This document shows, piece after piece, positions 1 to 8,871 of a stretch of DNA of 64,000 nt (within the stretch, counting starts at the first letter, position 1; each line of letters starts with the position of its first letter). The notes beneath the pieces are model-generated. The model searched no databases. It was not told the DNA's origin and saw only the letters and a list, made by a program, of their open reading frames with translations. The position numbers and the translations under genes are program-made. Source of the DNA: SZUA-547 sp963669315 (GTDB lineage: Bacteria; Pseudomonadota; Alphaproteobacteria; Rhodobacterales; Rhodobacteraceae); NCBI GenBank assembly GCA_963669315.1, contig OY770021.1:992001-1056000 (forward strand). Direction: 5' to 3'.

Positions 1-1
1 C

Positions 2-217
2 GGCGAAATCGCCGTGGCGCTCGCGGGCGGGTCGAAACTGGCCGACGTTGATGGCTCCGTAAGCTGGACCTCTCCGGGCGGTACGACCATGGCATCAAAA
101 TTCCTGGCTCCCCAGCCCATCACCAAGGATAACCTTTCCACCGTGGTCGACGCTGGATGGATCACGAAAGAAGCGCTGTGCCAGGGCGTCTCCGGCGGCC
201 CCGCGCCATGTAACTGA
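2..217 (+). CDS. xylF: Sugar (xylose-type) ABC transporter substrate-binding protein, C-terminal end
   Basis: This is the last 71 codons of a gene that enters from the left edge. The end reads VDAGWITKEALCQGV, which resembles the C-terminus of periplasmic xylose-binding proteins (XylF, pentose-binding PBP1 family), where the protein captures the sugar in the periplasm. The assignment leans mainly on the gene order: a XylH-like permease and an ABC ATPase follow directly on the same strand. The stop TGA is at 215-217 and a terminator-like hairpin follows, as is common after abundantly expressed binding-protein genes. Substrate could be xylose or a related pentose or hexose; the fragment is too short to decide. 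Confidence 0.75.
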   Translation, partial: GEIAVALAGGSKLADVDGSVSWTSPGGTTMASKFLAPQPITKDNLSTVVDAGWITKEALCQGVSGGPAPCN

Positions 218-238
218 TCTCCCTCCCCCGGGAGAGTT

Positions 239-277
239 GGGCTGCGGTGTGATAGAGTCCGCCGCAGCCTCTTTTTT
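239..277 (+). terminator. Terminator-like hairpin between binding-protein and permease genes
   Basis: The stem GGCTGCGG (240-247) pairs with CCGCAGCC (262-269) and is followed by a run of six T (272-277). This is a canonical intrinsic terminator shape placed inside the operon, 22 bases after the binding-protein stop and 23 before the permease start. It probably lets only part of transcription reach the permease and ATPase genes, or protects the upstream mRNA end. Confidence 0.7.
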
Positions 278-299
278 ATCTGATCGTCGGAGTTCGAAC

Positions 300-1598
300 A
301 TGACCGACACCACGTCGCAACCGGCTCAGTCCCAGAGCGGTCGCTCGCTGTTCGCGCAGCTTGAACTCGACATGCGCCTGTTAGGCATGATCGGCGCGTT
401 TATTCTGTTGAGCGTCGCATTCGACCTGTTCACTGACGGTCGTTTTCTGACTCCACGAAACATCTTCAACCTGACGATCCAGACTGTCTCCGTCGCGATC
501 ATGGCGACCGGCATGGTGTTCGTGATCGTCACCCGAAACATCGACCTCAGCGTCGGCGCCTTGCTGGCGACCTGCTCGGCGATCATGGCGGTGACGCAGA
601 CCGATATCTTGCCGAACGCGCTGGGGCTGGGCCTGAACCACCCGGCGACATGGATCGTGACGCTGGTTGTCGGCCTCGCCGCCGGCACGCTGATCGGCGC
701 CTTTCACGGCTGGATGGTGGGCTATCTGACGATCCCCGCCTTCATTGTGACGCTGGGCGGGTTTCTGGTCTGGCGCAACGTCGCCTGGTACATGACCAGC
801 GGCCAGACGATCGGTCCTTTGGACGGCACTTTCCTGATGTTCGGCGGCACCAACGGCACGCTGGGCGCAACGTGGAGCTGGATCATCGGCGCCGCTGCGT
901 CGGCCTGCGCGGTCTATGCGCTCTATAGCGGCCGCCGCGCCAAGCAGCGACACGCCTTCCCGGTCAAGCCCGCCTGGGCCGAAGGCACGCTCGCCAGCAT
1001 CGTCGTTGTCGCGATCATGGGGTTCGTCTGGATTCTGAATTCCTATGATATCCCGACGCGCCGGTTGGAGCGTATGTTCGAGGCGCGCGGCGAGACCATG
1101 CCCGAAGGGCTGACCGTCGGTTACGGCCTGCCGATCTCAGTCCTGATCCTAATCACCGTCGCGGTGTCGATGACCGTCGTGGCGCGGCGCACGCGCTTTG
1201 GCCGCTACATCTTCGCGACCGGCGGCAACCCGGACGCAGCCGAACTTTCGGGCGTGAACACCCGTCTTCTGACCGTGAAAATATTCGCGCTGATGGGGTT
1301 CCTCTGCGCCCTCTCCGCGGTGGTCGCGTCCGCGCGGTTGGCGAACCACACTAACGATATCGGCACGCTGGATGAGCTTCGCGTGATCGCCGCCGCGGTG
1401 ATCGGCGGCACGGCGCTTTCCGGCGGGATCGGCACCATACACGGGGCCATCCTCGGCGCTCTGATCATGCAAAGCTTGCAATCGGGCATGGCCATGGTGG
1501 GCGTGGACGCCCCATTCCAGAATATCGTCGTGGGGGCGGTTCTGGTGGCCGCGGTGCTGATCGACATCATCTATCGCAAGCGTTTGGGAGGCAAATGA
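300..1598 (+). CDS. xylH: Xylose-type sugar ABC transporter permease (XylH-like)
   Basis: The 432-residue protein is a multi-pass inner-membrane permease of the BPD_transp_2 family (XylH/RbsC type). Family-typical stretches are NIDLSVGALLA near the second membrane span, IPAFIVTLGGFLVWRN in the middle and GGTALSGGIGTIHGAILGAL near the end. Its length fits XylH, which is longer than RbsC. The ATG at 300 is preferred over the upstream in-frame codon at 237 because GGAG lies about ten bases before it and the extra residues come from the terminator region. It sits between the binding-protein and ATPase genes, and its stop overlaps the ATPase start. Confidence 0.88.
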   Translation: MTDTTSQPAQSQSGRSLFAQLELDMRLLGMIGAFILLSVAFDLFTDGRFLTPRNIFNLTIQTVSVAIMATGMVFVIVTRNIDLSVGALLATCSAIMAVTQTDILPNALGLGLNHPATWIVTLVVGLAAGTLIGAFHGWMVGYLTIPAFIVTLGGFLVWRNVAWYMTSGQTIGPLDGTFLMFGGTNGTLGATWSWIIGAAASACAVYALYSGRRAKQRHAFPVKPAWAEGTLASIVVVAIMGFVWILNSYDIPTRRLERMFEARGETMPEGLTVGYGLPISVLILITVAVSMTVVARRTRFGRYIFATGGNPDAAELSGVNTRLLTVKIFALMGFLCALSAVVASARLANHTNDIGTLDELRVIAAAVIGGTALSGGIGTIHGAILGALIMQSLQSGMAMVGVDAPFQNIVVGAVLVAAVLIDIIYRKRLGGK

Positions 1599-2356
1599 TG
1601 GCGGCTCCTCTTGTCGAGATGCGCGACATCTGCATTTCCTTCGGCGGCGTTCACGCGGTCGATCACGTCACGGTCGATCTGCAGCCCGGAGAGGTTGTCG
1701 GCCTGCTCGGCCATAACGGCGCCGGCAAGTCGACACTGATCAAGATCCTCTCCGGCGCCTATCAGATGGACAGCGGCGAGATCCTGATCAACGGGAATCA
1801 GGTGGAGATCAACAATCCCCGCGACGCCCGCGCCCAAAATATCGAGACGATCTATCAGACGCTCGCGCTGGCTGACAATCTGGATGCGGCGTCGAACCTT
1901 TTTCTTGGGCGAGAGCTGGTCACGCCCGTCGGCCTTGTCGATGACGCGGCCATGGAGGCCGAATGCCGCAAGATCATGGGTCGATTGAACCCCAATTTCC
2001 GTAAGTTCGCCGAGCCGGTTTCGGCGCTCTCGGGCGGGCAAAGGCAATCGGTGGCTATCGCGCGGGCGGTCTATTTCAACGCCAAGATCCTGATCATGGA
2101 TGAGCCGACCGCCGCGTTGGGGCCGCATGAGACCCAGATGGTGGCGGAGCTGATCCACCAACTCAAGGCGGAGGGCATCGGCATCTTCCTGATCGATCAC
2201 GATGTGCACCAGGTGATGAATCTCTGCGACCGGGCCAGCGTGATGAAGAACGGCAAGCTGGTCGGCACGGTGAATGTCGCCGACGTCACCGATGATGATC
2301 TCTTGGGCATGATCATCCTCGGCAAGCATCCGCATGAGGCGAAAGAGCCGGCATAG
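1598..2356 (+). CDS. Sugar ABC transporter ATP-binding protein, single-domain
   Basis: This 252-residue cytoplasmic ATPase powers the upstream permease. Walker A is GHNGAGKST (about residues 38-46), the ABC signature is LSGGQRQ (about 145) and Walker B is ILIMDEP (about 165). It has one nucleotide-binding domain, whereas XylG, RbsA and AraG usually carry two in about 500 residues; single-domain versions such as FrcA of rhizobia are known. Two start codons are adjacent (1595 and 1598). The second is better spaced from GGGAGG at 1586-1591 and overlaps the permease stop as TGATG. The stop is TAG. Operon position makes a role in the same sugar uptake system likely. Confidence 0.88.
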   Translation: MAAPLVEMRDICISFGGVHAVDHVTVDLQPGEVVGLLGHNGAGKSTLIKILSGAYQMDSGEILINGNQVEINNPRDARAQNIETIYQTLALADNLDAASNLFLGRELVTPVGLVDDAAMEAECRKIMGRLNPNFRKFAEPVSALSGGQRQSVAIARAVYFNAKILIMDEPTAALGPHETQMVAELIHQLKAEGIGIFLIDHDVHQVMNLCDRASVMKNGKLVGTVNVADVTDDDLLGMIILGKHPHEAKEPA

Positions 2357-2710
2357 CATAGCAAGCGCGCCAGCGACGGCTCACCAAACTTCGACCACAT
2401 TCAGGGCCTCTGGTAGCGCGAGAACTAAGTCAAATAACGCTGCCGTGCGTTATGCCGTTCGCGCTCGGCGACAACTGTTCCTGCGTTTCTGTCGTATCCC
2501 GGCCGACAACTCCGCACATTCAGATCGATCGATAGAAGCACGCTCAGCCGAGCGTGAGGCGCACCCTCGACCTTCGAGAAAGGTCAGACAGCAGAATTTT
2601 GCCGTATCGATCGACCGTTCGCCGCCTGAAAGTCTTGAATAGTGAAACATTCGTTCGCATCTGACAGTTGTATCGGCACAAATCTATCGCTTGAGGGGAG
2701 GGCGATCATC
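2357..2710 (+). other. Intergenic region upstream of the unknown two-gene operon
   Basis: No convincing gene was found in these 354 bases; an open frame across 2334-2642 has no recognisable protein features and no good ribosome-binding site. The right half contains the inverted-repeat element listed separately at 2525-2614. The last 16 bases carry the ribosome-binding site GGGGAGG for the next gene. Confidence 0.6.
2525..2614 (+). other. Inverted-repeat element, candidate structured leader or operator pair
   Basis: TCGATCGATA (2525-2534) is perfectly complementary to TATCGATCGA (2605-2614). Between these arms lie two further hairpins: CACGCTC/GAGCGTG with loop AGCC (2539-2556) and GACCTT/AAGGTC with loop CGAGA (2569-2585). 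As RNA this would fold into a three-way junction ending about 97 bases before the start of the next gene. ATCGATCG is itself palindromic, so the two outer arms could instead be two protein-binding sites. It matches no riboswitch I recognise, and no homologues were available for comparison. Confidence 0.4.
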
Positions 2711-3709
2711 ATGGCGAAAAAGAAACCCGATGAATGGAAAAAAGATGGCGCCGAGCTGAAAAAGAAGATCGTCGCAGCGAAGAAGAAACCCCAGAATTTT
2801 GGTCTCGTATTCGCGAAAGAGGGGATGATCCTGGAGGCTCATCCCACCCAGTCGGCAGCCAAGCAATACAAAACCGCCAAGGCCGATCCCAACGGCACGC
2901 CAAAAGGCATTCAGGGGGTATTGACGGTCAACGGTACGGAACTTCACTTTACATATGAAGGTGATGAGACTGCACTGCCCGGCGGCATAACCACCCGGTT
3001 CAAGCAGTACCTGTCCATGGCCAAGGTCAAGGGCTACAAGGCGAAATTCATCCCGAAAGACGGCGCCGATGAGGGCGCTGGCGGCGCAGAGCAGCAAGTG
3101 GACGCCGTCGAGGACGACGCCGCGCTGAAGGCCAAGCTGTTGAAGGATATAGACAGTATCGAGGCTGTCTTTGAGGTCAATTTCGAGGACATGGACGAAA
3201 AGGACGTCAAGGAGCTTCAGGGCGCGCTGAAGACAATTCGTGGCGCGATCAACAGCGACGACCTGACCGGCGCCCAGAACATGATGAACAAGCTGCAATT
3301 GCTGACCGGCGTCGGTCCGGACACGCCGGCGGAACCAGGCGCGGTCCGACTGCCGAACAAGAAAGGCGCGAAGCTGAGCCCCGAAGAACTCAAGAAAAAG
3401 AAGAGCGAGCTGAGCAAGAAATTCGCCGATCTGAAGCCCGAGATTCAGCGCTCGGTTCGCATCGCCAATCCGGCGCACAAGTCGGAGATGGAAAAGCTCA
3501 TCAAGAATTTCGGCAAGAAGATGAAATCGGGCGAGCTCGATGATTCCGAAGCGGCGCTGGAGGCGTTTGAGAAGCAAATCGCATCATTCGATCAGGTGCG
3601 AGATGAGGGCCGCCGCAAGCGTGAAACCCAGTTCAAAGACATCGCCGCACAGGCGCAGGATCTGAAAGCCCGGCTTGAGCAGATCAGGGCGGAAAGGAGT
3701 GCAGGCTGA
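2711..3709 (+). CDS. Lysine-rich helical protein of unknown function
   Basis: The 332-residue protein matches no family I can name. It starts with a basic segment (MAKKKPDEWKKDG), followed at about 25-110 by a compact region that looks like an alpha/beta domain (NFGLVFAKEGMILE, GIQGVLTVNGTELHF). After an acidic linker come two helical modules (about 135-195 and 235-300) with endings DDLTGAQNMMNKLQ and GELDDSEAALEAFEKQ, then a charged coiled-coil-like tail. No signal peptide or membrane span is visible. The ATG at 2711 is chosen because GGGGAGG lies eight bases upstream. The stop overlaps the next start as ATGA, so the two genes are almost certainly co-translated partners. Confidence 0.85.
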   Translation: MAKKKPDEWKKDGAELKKKIVAAKKKPQNFGLVFAKEGMILEAHPTQSAAKQYKTAKADPNGTPKGIQGVLTVNGTELHFTYEGDETALPGGITTRFKQYLSMAKVKGYKAKFIPKDGADEGAGGAEQQVDAVEDDAALKAKLLKDIDSIEAVFEVNFEDMDEKDVKELQGALKTIRGAINSDDLTGAQNMMNKLQLLTGVGPDTPAEPGAVRLPNKKGAKLSPEELKKKKSELSKKFADLKPEIQRSVRIANPAHKSEMEKLIKNFGKKMKSGELDDSEAALEAFEKQIASFDQVRDEGRRKRETQFKDIAAQAQDLKARLEQIRAERSAG

Positions 3710-6132
3710 TGAGCACCCTCGAAGAGGAACTTGAGGAAATCCAGCAGACGATCGCGTCGCTGGAGGACACTCTGCAATCGGTCATCGATATGGCCAATGA
3801 AGACGGCGAAGTTTCGCCTGCGGAAAAGGACCTCATCGCCTTCGCCAGGGGTCAAGTCGACGAAGCGAAGGAAATTCGCGACGAGATCGAAGCCGAGATC
3901 GCAAAGGGCGGCGGCGGCAAAGAGGGCGACCCCGGCGCCAAGCTGGGAGAGGGTCCGGACGCTGACGACAAGGACTCAGCGCAGGCCGCGTGGAAGGCTT
4001 ACGCAAAACCCTACCGAAAACTGCTCGGCATATATGCCGATATGAAGCATGACGGGCATGAGCTGACGTCGGATCTTGGAGAGTATCTCGACGAGATTCA
4101 GGTCGCCGTCGCGCAGGAGGATTGGGAAGAGGCGCTGAACCAAGGCGTTCTGGCGGCACTCTGGGTCGATGAGAACGGCCTCTATGATGAATATGAGAGG
4201 GTCGACGAAGAGGAGGAAGAGGAGGAGGACTCCGGCAAGGAGGCGTGGGAAAAGGTTACCAAAAACGAAGACGCGGTCGCGTATCTGGAAGGCGTCCAGT
4301 CCGACCTTGAAGACGTCGGAAGCGAGCACGCGGCAAAGCTTGGAGAGTTCGCCAAGAAGATTAAAGACGCCCTTGCCGAGGAAGACTGGGACTCCGCACT
4401 CCAGCAATTTGTTCTCTATCTGAAGTTCGAAAAAGACAAGGATATTCTTGTGCTGATCGGAGAAGAGGAAGACAGCGAAGACGACTACGACGACAGCTAC
4501 GATGACGACAGCGAAGACGAGTATCAGAGCGGCGACGACCCCGGCGAGACCGCCTGGAAGGGGATGAGTAAGGTCTACACGATGATCCTCGATCTCAACA
4601 AAAAACTTCGAGAGATGGACCATCCGATGCACGATCGGATCGGGTCCTATCTGGACGAGATCCTATCTGCGGTGAAAAAGAAGGACTGGGAGACGGCGCT
4701 GTCGGCGCTCGCCAAGGCCGGTAAATTCGCGGATGATAACGAGCTTTGGGACGCGGAAGAGAATGAGGGCGGCGGAGACATAGTCACCGCGAACCTCAAG
4801 AAGAAACTCAAGAAGCTTGAGGGCCTGCTCAGCGATCTGGAATTCCATGAGCATGAAAAAGCCGAGGACCTTGAAAAGCTGATCGACAAGGTGCCCGACA
4901 TCACCGATCCCATGAACATGATTTCAGCGGATCGCGCGATGGAGGAGGCGTATGCCTTCGCCGACAAGCACAATCTTTGGGATGTGCAGTCGGGTCTGCC
5001 GAAATCCGAAGAAGAGGAACTGTTCTGGGAGCACAATGGCGAAAACTATCGCAAGGTGAAAAGCCTCCGTCGGCGGCTGGACAATCTTGAGCATGAATTC
5101 GCCAAGGAGTTCGGCGTCATCATCGATCGTGTCGACAAGAACATCAAAGACCAGACCTATTTCGCGGCGATTATGGGGATCGATCAGGCGATCGAACTCG
5201 CAGACGACGAAAAACTCTGGGACGATACCCCGAGGGAGGCCTGGGACAAGCTTCAGAAGGGCGTGGAGAAAATCCGCAAGCTCTATGGAGCGCTCTATGA
5301 GGCGGAACACCCTTCGGCGGATCAGATCGGAGACCTGATCGAAGCGATGGACGACGCCCGCAGAGGCGAGGACTGGGAGGACGCGGAGCGCCAGTACGCA
5401 GCCGCCAAGGCGTTGGCCGATGGCCTCAAACTCTGGGACGTCATGAAATCCGATGACGAGGAGGATGAAGAGGAAGAGGCCGATCCCAAGAAAGCGGCAT
5501 GGGAGGCGCGCCGGTCCGAATACGACAAGCTGGTCGAGCTGCATGACCGGCTTATTCGGGAGACTCACCCGGATTCGGTGGAGCTCGGATCCATGCTCAC
5601 CTCGATCACCGACGCGGTGCATGACGAGTATTGGGAAGACGCAGAGAAGTTCCTAGATATCGCCATCCAGATCGCCAAGGACAAGAAGCTTTGGGATGCG
5701 AAGCCAAGCACCATCATTCCGTCGGCGGCGTCGATCTCAGCCTCTGTCGGTCAGGGCGGCAAGAACAAGGCCGAGGACGTCGAGACGGTGCAACTGCTTC
5801 TCAATGAGAAGAAGGTCGCGTCGCCGGCGCTGGCGCCGGACGGAGATTGCGGCAAGCTGACCATCGGCGCGATTAAGAAGTTCCAGCAAGCTGAATTCGG
5901 CTGGAAGGACGGAAAGGTCGATCCGGGCGGCAAGACCTGGGGGGCGCTGACCGGGCAGACCTCTATCTCTGAGGTGACCGAAAAGGTGGTCGATGTAGCC
6001 GAGAAGGTCGTCGATGCGGTCGACGACGCCGTCGATAAGGTGGTCGAAACCGCCACCGACGTCGCCGAGGATATCGGCGATTTCTTCGAAGACCTTCTCG
6101 ACGGGGACGACGATGACGAGAAGAAGAGCTAG
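3709..6132 (+). CDS. Large acidic protein with seven helical repeats and a peptidoglycan-binding-like domain
   Basis: The 807-residue protein is very rich in Asp and Glu. Residues 1-65 form a coiled-coil-like head. Seven degenerate repeats of about 70 residues follow, near 94-163, 178-248, 281-350, 358-428, 438-507, 509-579 and 595-666. A typical repeat starts AW(K/E), has HP or HE in the middle, then DWExA, and ends LADxxxLWD. Acidic linkers of Glu/Asp runs separate several repeats. Residues 676-751 resemble a PG_binding_1 domain (GQGGKNKAEDVETVQLLLN, GKLTIGAIKKFQQ). The last 55 residues are repeats of a VxKVVDxVxDxV amphipathic pattern. No signal peptide is seen. Function is unknown; the fold of the repeats (spectrin- or TPR-like) is a guess. 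Confidence 0.88.
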   Translation: MSTLEEELEEIQQTIASLEDTLQSVIDMANEDGEVSPAEKDLIAFARGQVDEAKEIRDEIEAEIAKGGGGKEGDPGAKLGEGPDADDKDSAQAAWKAYAKPYRKLLGIYADMKHDGHELTSDLGEYLDEIQVAVAQEDWEEALNQGVLAALWVDENGLYDEYERVDEEEEEEEDSGKEAWEKVTKNEDAVAYLEGVQSDLEDVGSEHAAKLGEFAKKIKDALAEEDWDSALQQFVLYLKFEKDKDILVLIGEEEDSEDDYDDSYDDDSEDEYQSGDDPGETAWKGMSKVYTMILDLNKKLREMDHPMHDRIGSYLDEILSAVKKKDWETALSALAKAGKFADDNELWDAEENEGGGDIVTANLKKKLKKLEGLLSDLEFHEHEKAEDLEKLIDKVPDITDPMNMISADRAMEEAYAFADKHNLWDVQSGLPKSEEEELFWEHNGENYRKVKSLRRRLDNLEHEFAKEFGVIIDRVDKNIKDQTYFAAIMGIDQAIELADDEKLWDDTPREAWDKLQKGVEKIRKLYGALYEAEHPSADQIGDLIEAMDDARRGEDWEDAERQYAAAKALADGLKLWDVMKSDDEEDEEEEADPKKAAWEARRSEYDKLVELHDRLIRETHPDSVELGSMLTSITDAVHDEYWEDAEKFLDIAIQIAKDKKLWDAKPSTIIPSAASISASVGQGGKNKAEDVETVQLLLNEKKVASPALAPDGDCGKLTIGAIKKFQQAEFGWKDGKVDPGGKTWGALTGQTSISEVTEKVVDVAEKVVDAVDDAVDKVVETATDVAEDIGDFFEDLLDGDDDDEKKS

Positions 6133-6175
6133 TGGCGGGACTTGTCTTGTCACCTGCGGACGCCCGAGGCCCCGC

Positions 6176-6197
6176 AGGGGTTGAATTGTAAACCCCT
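6176..6197 (+). terminator. Hairpin after the two-gene operon
   Basis: AGGGGTT (6176-6182) pairs with AACCCCT (6191-6197) around an eight-base loop, 44 bases after the stop. There is no T tract, so it may stabilise the mRNA end or act with Rho rather than terminate by itself. Confidence 0.4.
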
Positions 6198-7030
6198 CGA
6201 TTCAAGCTAACGTAAGTCTTGGCTTGCCGCGTTGAACAATCGATAGATTGCCAATCGTGCGGCAGGCCCGGTGTTCGTTCCCTCGGCCTTACGCGGCCCC
6301 TCTACGGCCACGGCCCCTTCGCGGCACCTGAATAGGTCCGCTTGCTCAGGGCCAAATCGGAAACCGCGCGCCGTAGCAGTTGGTTTACCTTCTCTTGCTT
6401 TTTTGGACGCTTGAGTTGTTCGACGCCCCTGCCGCAATACTCATCGCGCCGGCAATAGTATGAGAGTATGAGGCTCCAGTCGCACCAATTTGGCTGATCG
6501 CATCTGCGACGACCATTCCCGGCACCTACAACACCGCAGCTTGACGCAGCCCAGCAACAATCTGCTACGGCTTGTGTCGCATACTCGCCGGTAGCAATTC
6601 TCCATTTCCCAAGCAAATGGCCGGCAAACTCAGTTGCGCGAAATTAGGGGCGTAGCGCCTCCTCACGCTGTGTCCGCATTCCTTCGACGTCATCGGGCGT
6701 TTCGACGTACACTTGCGATCCGACGGGCGCTAACTCGCCAGAGACGCGTGTCCTGGCGCGCGTATCCGGTTAAAATGCTACTAAGCTCTGTCGCTACTCA
6801 ACATATCCAAAGTGATGCGGGTTTTCTCTTTCGCTGAGTTGCGCGTGCGCATCCAGCGGCGAATTTTCTACACGATCCAGTCCGGAGTGGAGCCGTTCGG
6901 CAATACTGGGCGCTCTCAGCGGCTGCGAAAAAACCTGTCTTCGTCCGCGAGAAACCCGCCTCATACGGAATTGCGCTGTCGATGCCGTTCGGATATCTGA
7001 CGCCGCGAATCCGAAAAAGGAACTTTGGCG
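6198..7030. other. Non-coding stretch with no recognisable gene
   Basis: Several short open frames cross these 833 bases on both strands, but none has a good start, a family resemblance or a believable composition. The region may be gene decay. The last bases hold the AAAAAGGA ribosome-binding site of the isomerase gene. Nothing else was seen. Confidence 0.5.
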
Positions 7031-7924
7031 ATGTCCATTCAAATCGGCGCTGCGCCCTGCTCGTGGGGCGTCGAATTCGCAAACGACCAACGCAATCCGC
7101 CATGGCGGCGCGTTCTCGATGAGTGCGCCGAAGCCGGATATGGCGGCATTGAACTCGGCCCTGTCGGCTATTTGCCCGAAGACCAATCCCTTCTGTCCGA
7201 CGCGCTGGCCGCGCGCGAAATTGAGCTGACCGCCGGTGTCCTGTTTCGACCATTCCATGATCCCGCCCAGTGGGAAGATGTATTGGATGGCGCGCATCGG
7301 ACGTGCAAGGCGCTCGCGGCGCATGGCGCGCGCGAGTTCGTCCTGATTGACTCGATATCGCCCCGTCGAGCGCCGACCGCGGGACGTCCGAACGAAGCGG
7401 AGCAGATGGATAGCGCCGAATGGCGTGCATTTGCGGGCCGCATTCGGGACATTGCGCGAATTGGCGTTGAGGAGTATGGCCTCACAGCATCGATCCACCC
7501 GCATGCGGGCGGGTTCTGCGACTTTGAGCCAGAGGTCGAAAAGCTGCTGGACGATGTCGACGGCTCGCTGCTGAAAATCTGCCTCGACACAGGACATTCC
7601 CTTTATGCGGGGTTCGATCCGGTCGCGTTCATGCGTCGCCACATGGACCGCGTGTCCTACGTGCATTTCAAGGACATCGATCCGAGCGTCCGGGCGACGG
7701 TTGTCGCAGAGCGCACCGACTTCTACGAGGCCTGCGCTGAGGGAATTTTCTGCGTCCTGGGCAAGGGCGACGTCGACTTTCAGGCGGTTCGGTCGCTTCT
7801 TTTGGAGCATGGTTATGATGGCTGGTGCACGGTTGAGCAGGATTGCGATCCACAGGGGGCCAAGTCGCCGATCGACGACGCGCGCGCCAATCGTAAATTT
7901 CTGCGAAGCATCGGCTTCGACTAA
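7031..7924 (+). CDS. Sugar phosphate isomerase/epimerase (IolE-like TIM barrel)
   Basis: The 297-residue protein belongs to the xylose-isomerase-like TIM-barrel (AP endonuclease 2) family. It starts IQIGAAPCSWGVEF, typical of the inosose dehydratase/IolE branch. Metal-binding positions are visible as E in GGIELGP, H in ASIHPHAGG, D and H in LDTGHSLYAG, H in YVHFKD and E in GWCTVEQD. ATG at 7031 follows AGGA with nine bases spacing; the in-frame TTG two codons earlier is unlikely. It is upstream of, and probably functions with, the GntR-controlled dehydrogenase genes. Inosose dehydratase is possible but no other inositol gene is present, so substrate is left open. Confidence 0.85.
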   Translation: MSIQIGAAPCSWGVEFANDQRNPPWRRVLDECAEAGYGGIELGPVGYLPEDQSLLSDALAAREIELTAGVLFRPFHDPAQWEDVLDGAHRTCKALAAHGAREFVLIDSISPRRAPTAGRPNEAEQMDSAEWRAFAGRIRDIARIGVEEYGLTASIHPHAGGFCDFEPEVEKLLDDVDGSLLKICLDTGHSLYAGFDPVAFMRRHMDRVSYVHFKDIDPSVRATVVAERTDFYEACAEGIFCVLGKGDVDFQAVRSLLLEHGYDGWCTVEQDCDPQGAKSPIDDARANRKFLRSIGFD

Positions 7925-8094
7925 CGGTGCCGCGGCGTCCTGATGGCGCCTTTGGACATGGCGCAGCAAAGACCGGCTCGTATGCGCTGTCTGGACGCCG
8001 CCAGAACCAGAGAACGCGATATTCATGCTTCGCTATCGGGCGAATTCGAACTTAGCTACACAGCCGTTCACCTAGAAGTTGCGCCCCACCTCCA

Positions 8095-8871
8095 TCACGA
8101 AGGCCGCAATTCCCTGAACTCCATCGGATCTGCGTCAGCCGGAACATAGATCTGCTGGAAGGACAGCGGCTGATCTCCGTCGGCAAATCCCAAAATCTGG
8201 CAATTCAACCCTCTCGCGGCGGAAGGCAGACCAAGCCTCAGGCAGATCGCATCTGGGATAGCCGAACACACGACACGGTTAGTCGTTCGAACTGTGCTCA
8301 CCCCATATTCCTTTCGGATGACCGCGTGTAGATGCACGCCCTCCAGATCAGCCGGATCTAGGTCCACGATGGAACCGAATTTTCTGTCTGAGAGATAGAA
8401 GAAGCTTAGAAGCTTGAATCGATGATCGACATCGATTTCGCGCTCAATTCGGACGTAGGAATCGCCGTCATCCAGAAAATCGCTCCAAGGCCCCTTAGTT
8501 CCAACGCGATCCAGTTTTGTGACGGAGCTGAACACTGGAAAAACGGAATTTCGACCCTCATCAACAAATCGAAACTGCCAAAGGTCGAATATTTCTCCGG
8601 TTCTTTCGGAGATAATCGTACCGCGGCCAGCCCTCCGATTAATAACGCCCAGTTCTGATAGGTTCCGCATGGCCTTCTGAACTGTGCCAAGGCTAAACGG
8701 AAGGCTATTCGTCAAAACGGATTCCGTCGGAAACCGATCTCCCGGATTTAGATATCCCGCTTCTATCATCGCCAATATAACTTCCGTTAATTGCCGATGT
8801 TTCGCGGGCTTTACGTCCCTGCCGTTATATGACTCGAGGCGTTTGCTTATTTCATCAACAATAACTGGCAT
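8095..8871 (-). CDS. GntR-family (HutC/UTRA type) transcriptional regulator
   Basis: The 258-residue protein has an N-terminal winged helix-turn-helix (about residues 20-88; LNPGDRFPTESVLTNSLPFSLGTVQKAMRNL and a basic wing RRAGRGTII) and a C-terminal UTRA-like ligand domain (about 105-250). Such regulators usually repress a neighbouring catabolic operon until a small metabolite binds. It is divergent from the aldehyde dehydrogenase gene, and two identical palindromes lie between them close to the dehydrogenase start, which suggests it controls that operon. The helix-turn-helix deviates from the usual LAxxxGVSRxTVRxAL pattern, so the family call rests on both domains. ATG at 8871 follows AGGAC. 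Confidence 0.85.
   Translation of the reverse strand: MPVIVDEISKRLESYNGRDVKPAKHRQLTEVILAMIEAGYLNPGDRFPTESVLTNSLPFSLGTVQKAMRNLSELGVINRRAGRGTIISERTGEIFDLWQFRFVDEGRNSVFPVFSSVTKLDRVGTKGPWSDFLDDGDSYVRIEREIDVDHRFKLLSFFYLSDRKFGSIVDLDPADLEGVHLHAVIRKEYGVSTVRTTNRVVCSAIPDAICLRLGLPSAARGLNCQILGFADGDQPLSFQQIYVPADADPMEFRELRPS

Noticed and set aside
6794..8026. 410-codon minus-strand frame across the isomerase gene
   Set aside because: No protein-like motifs; the plus strand encodes a clear TIM-barrel isomerase with a ribosome-binding site.
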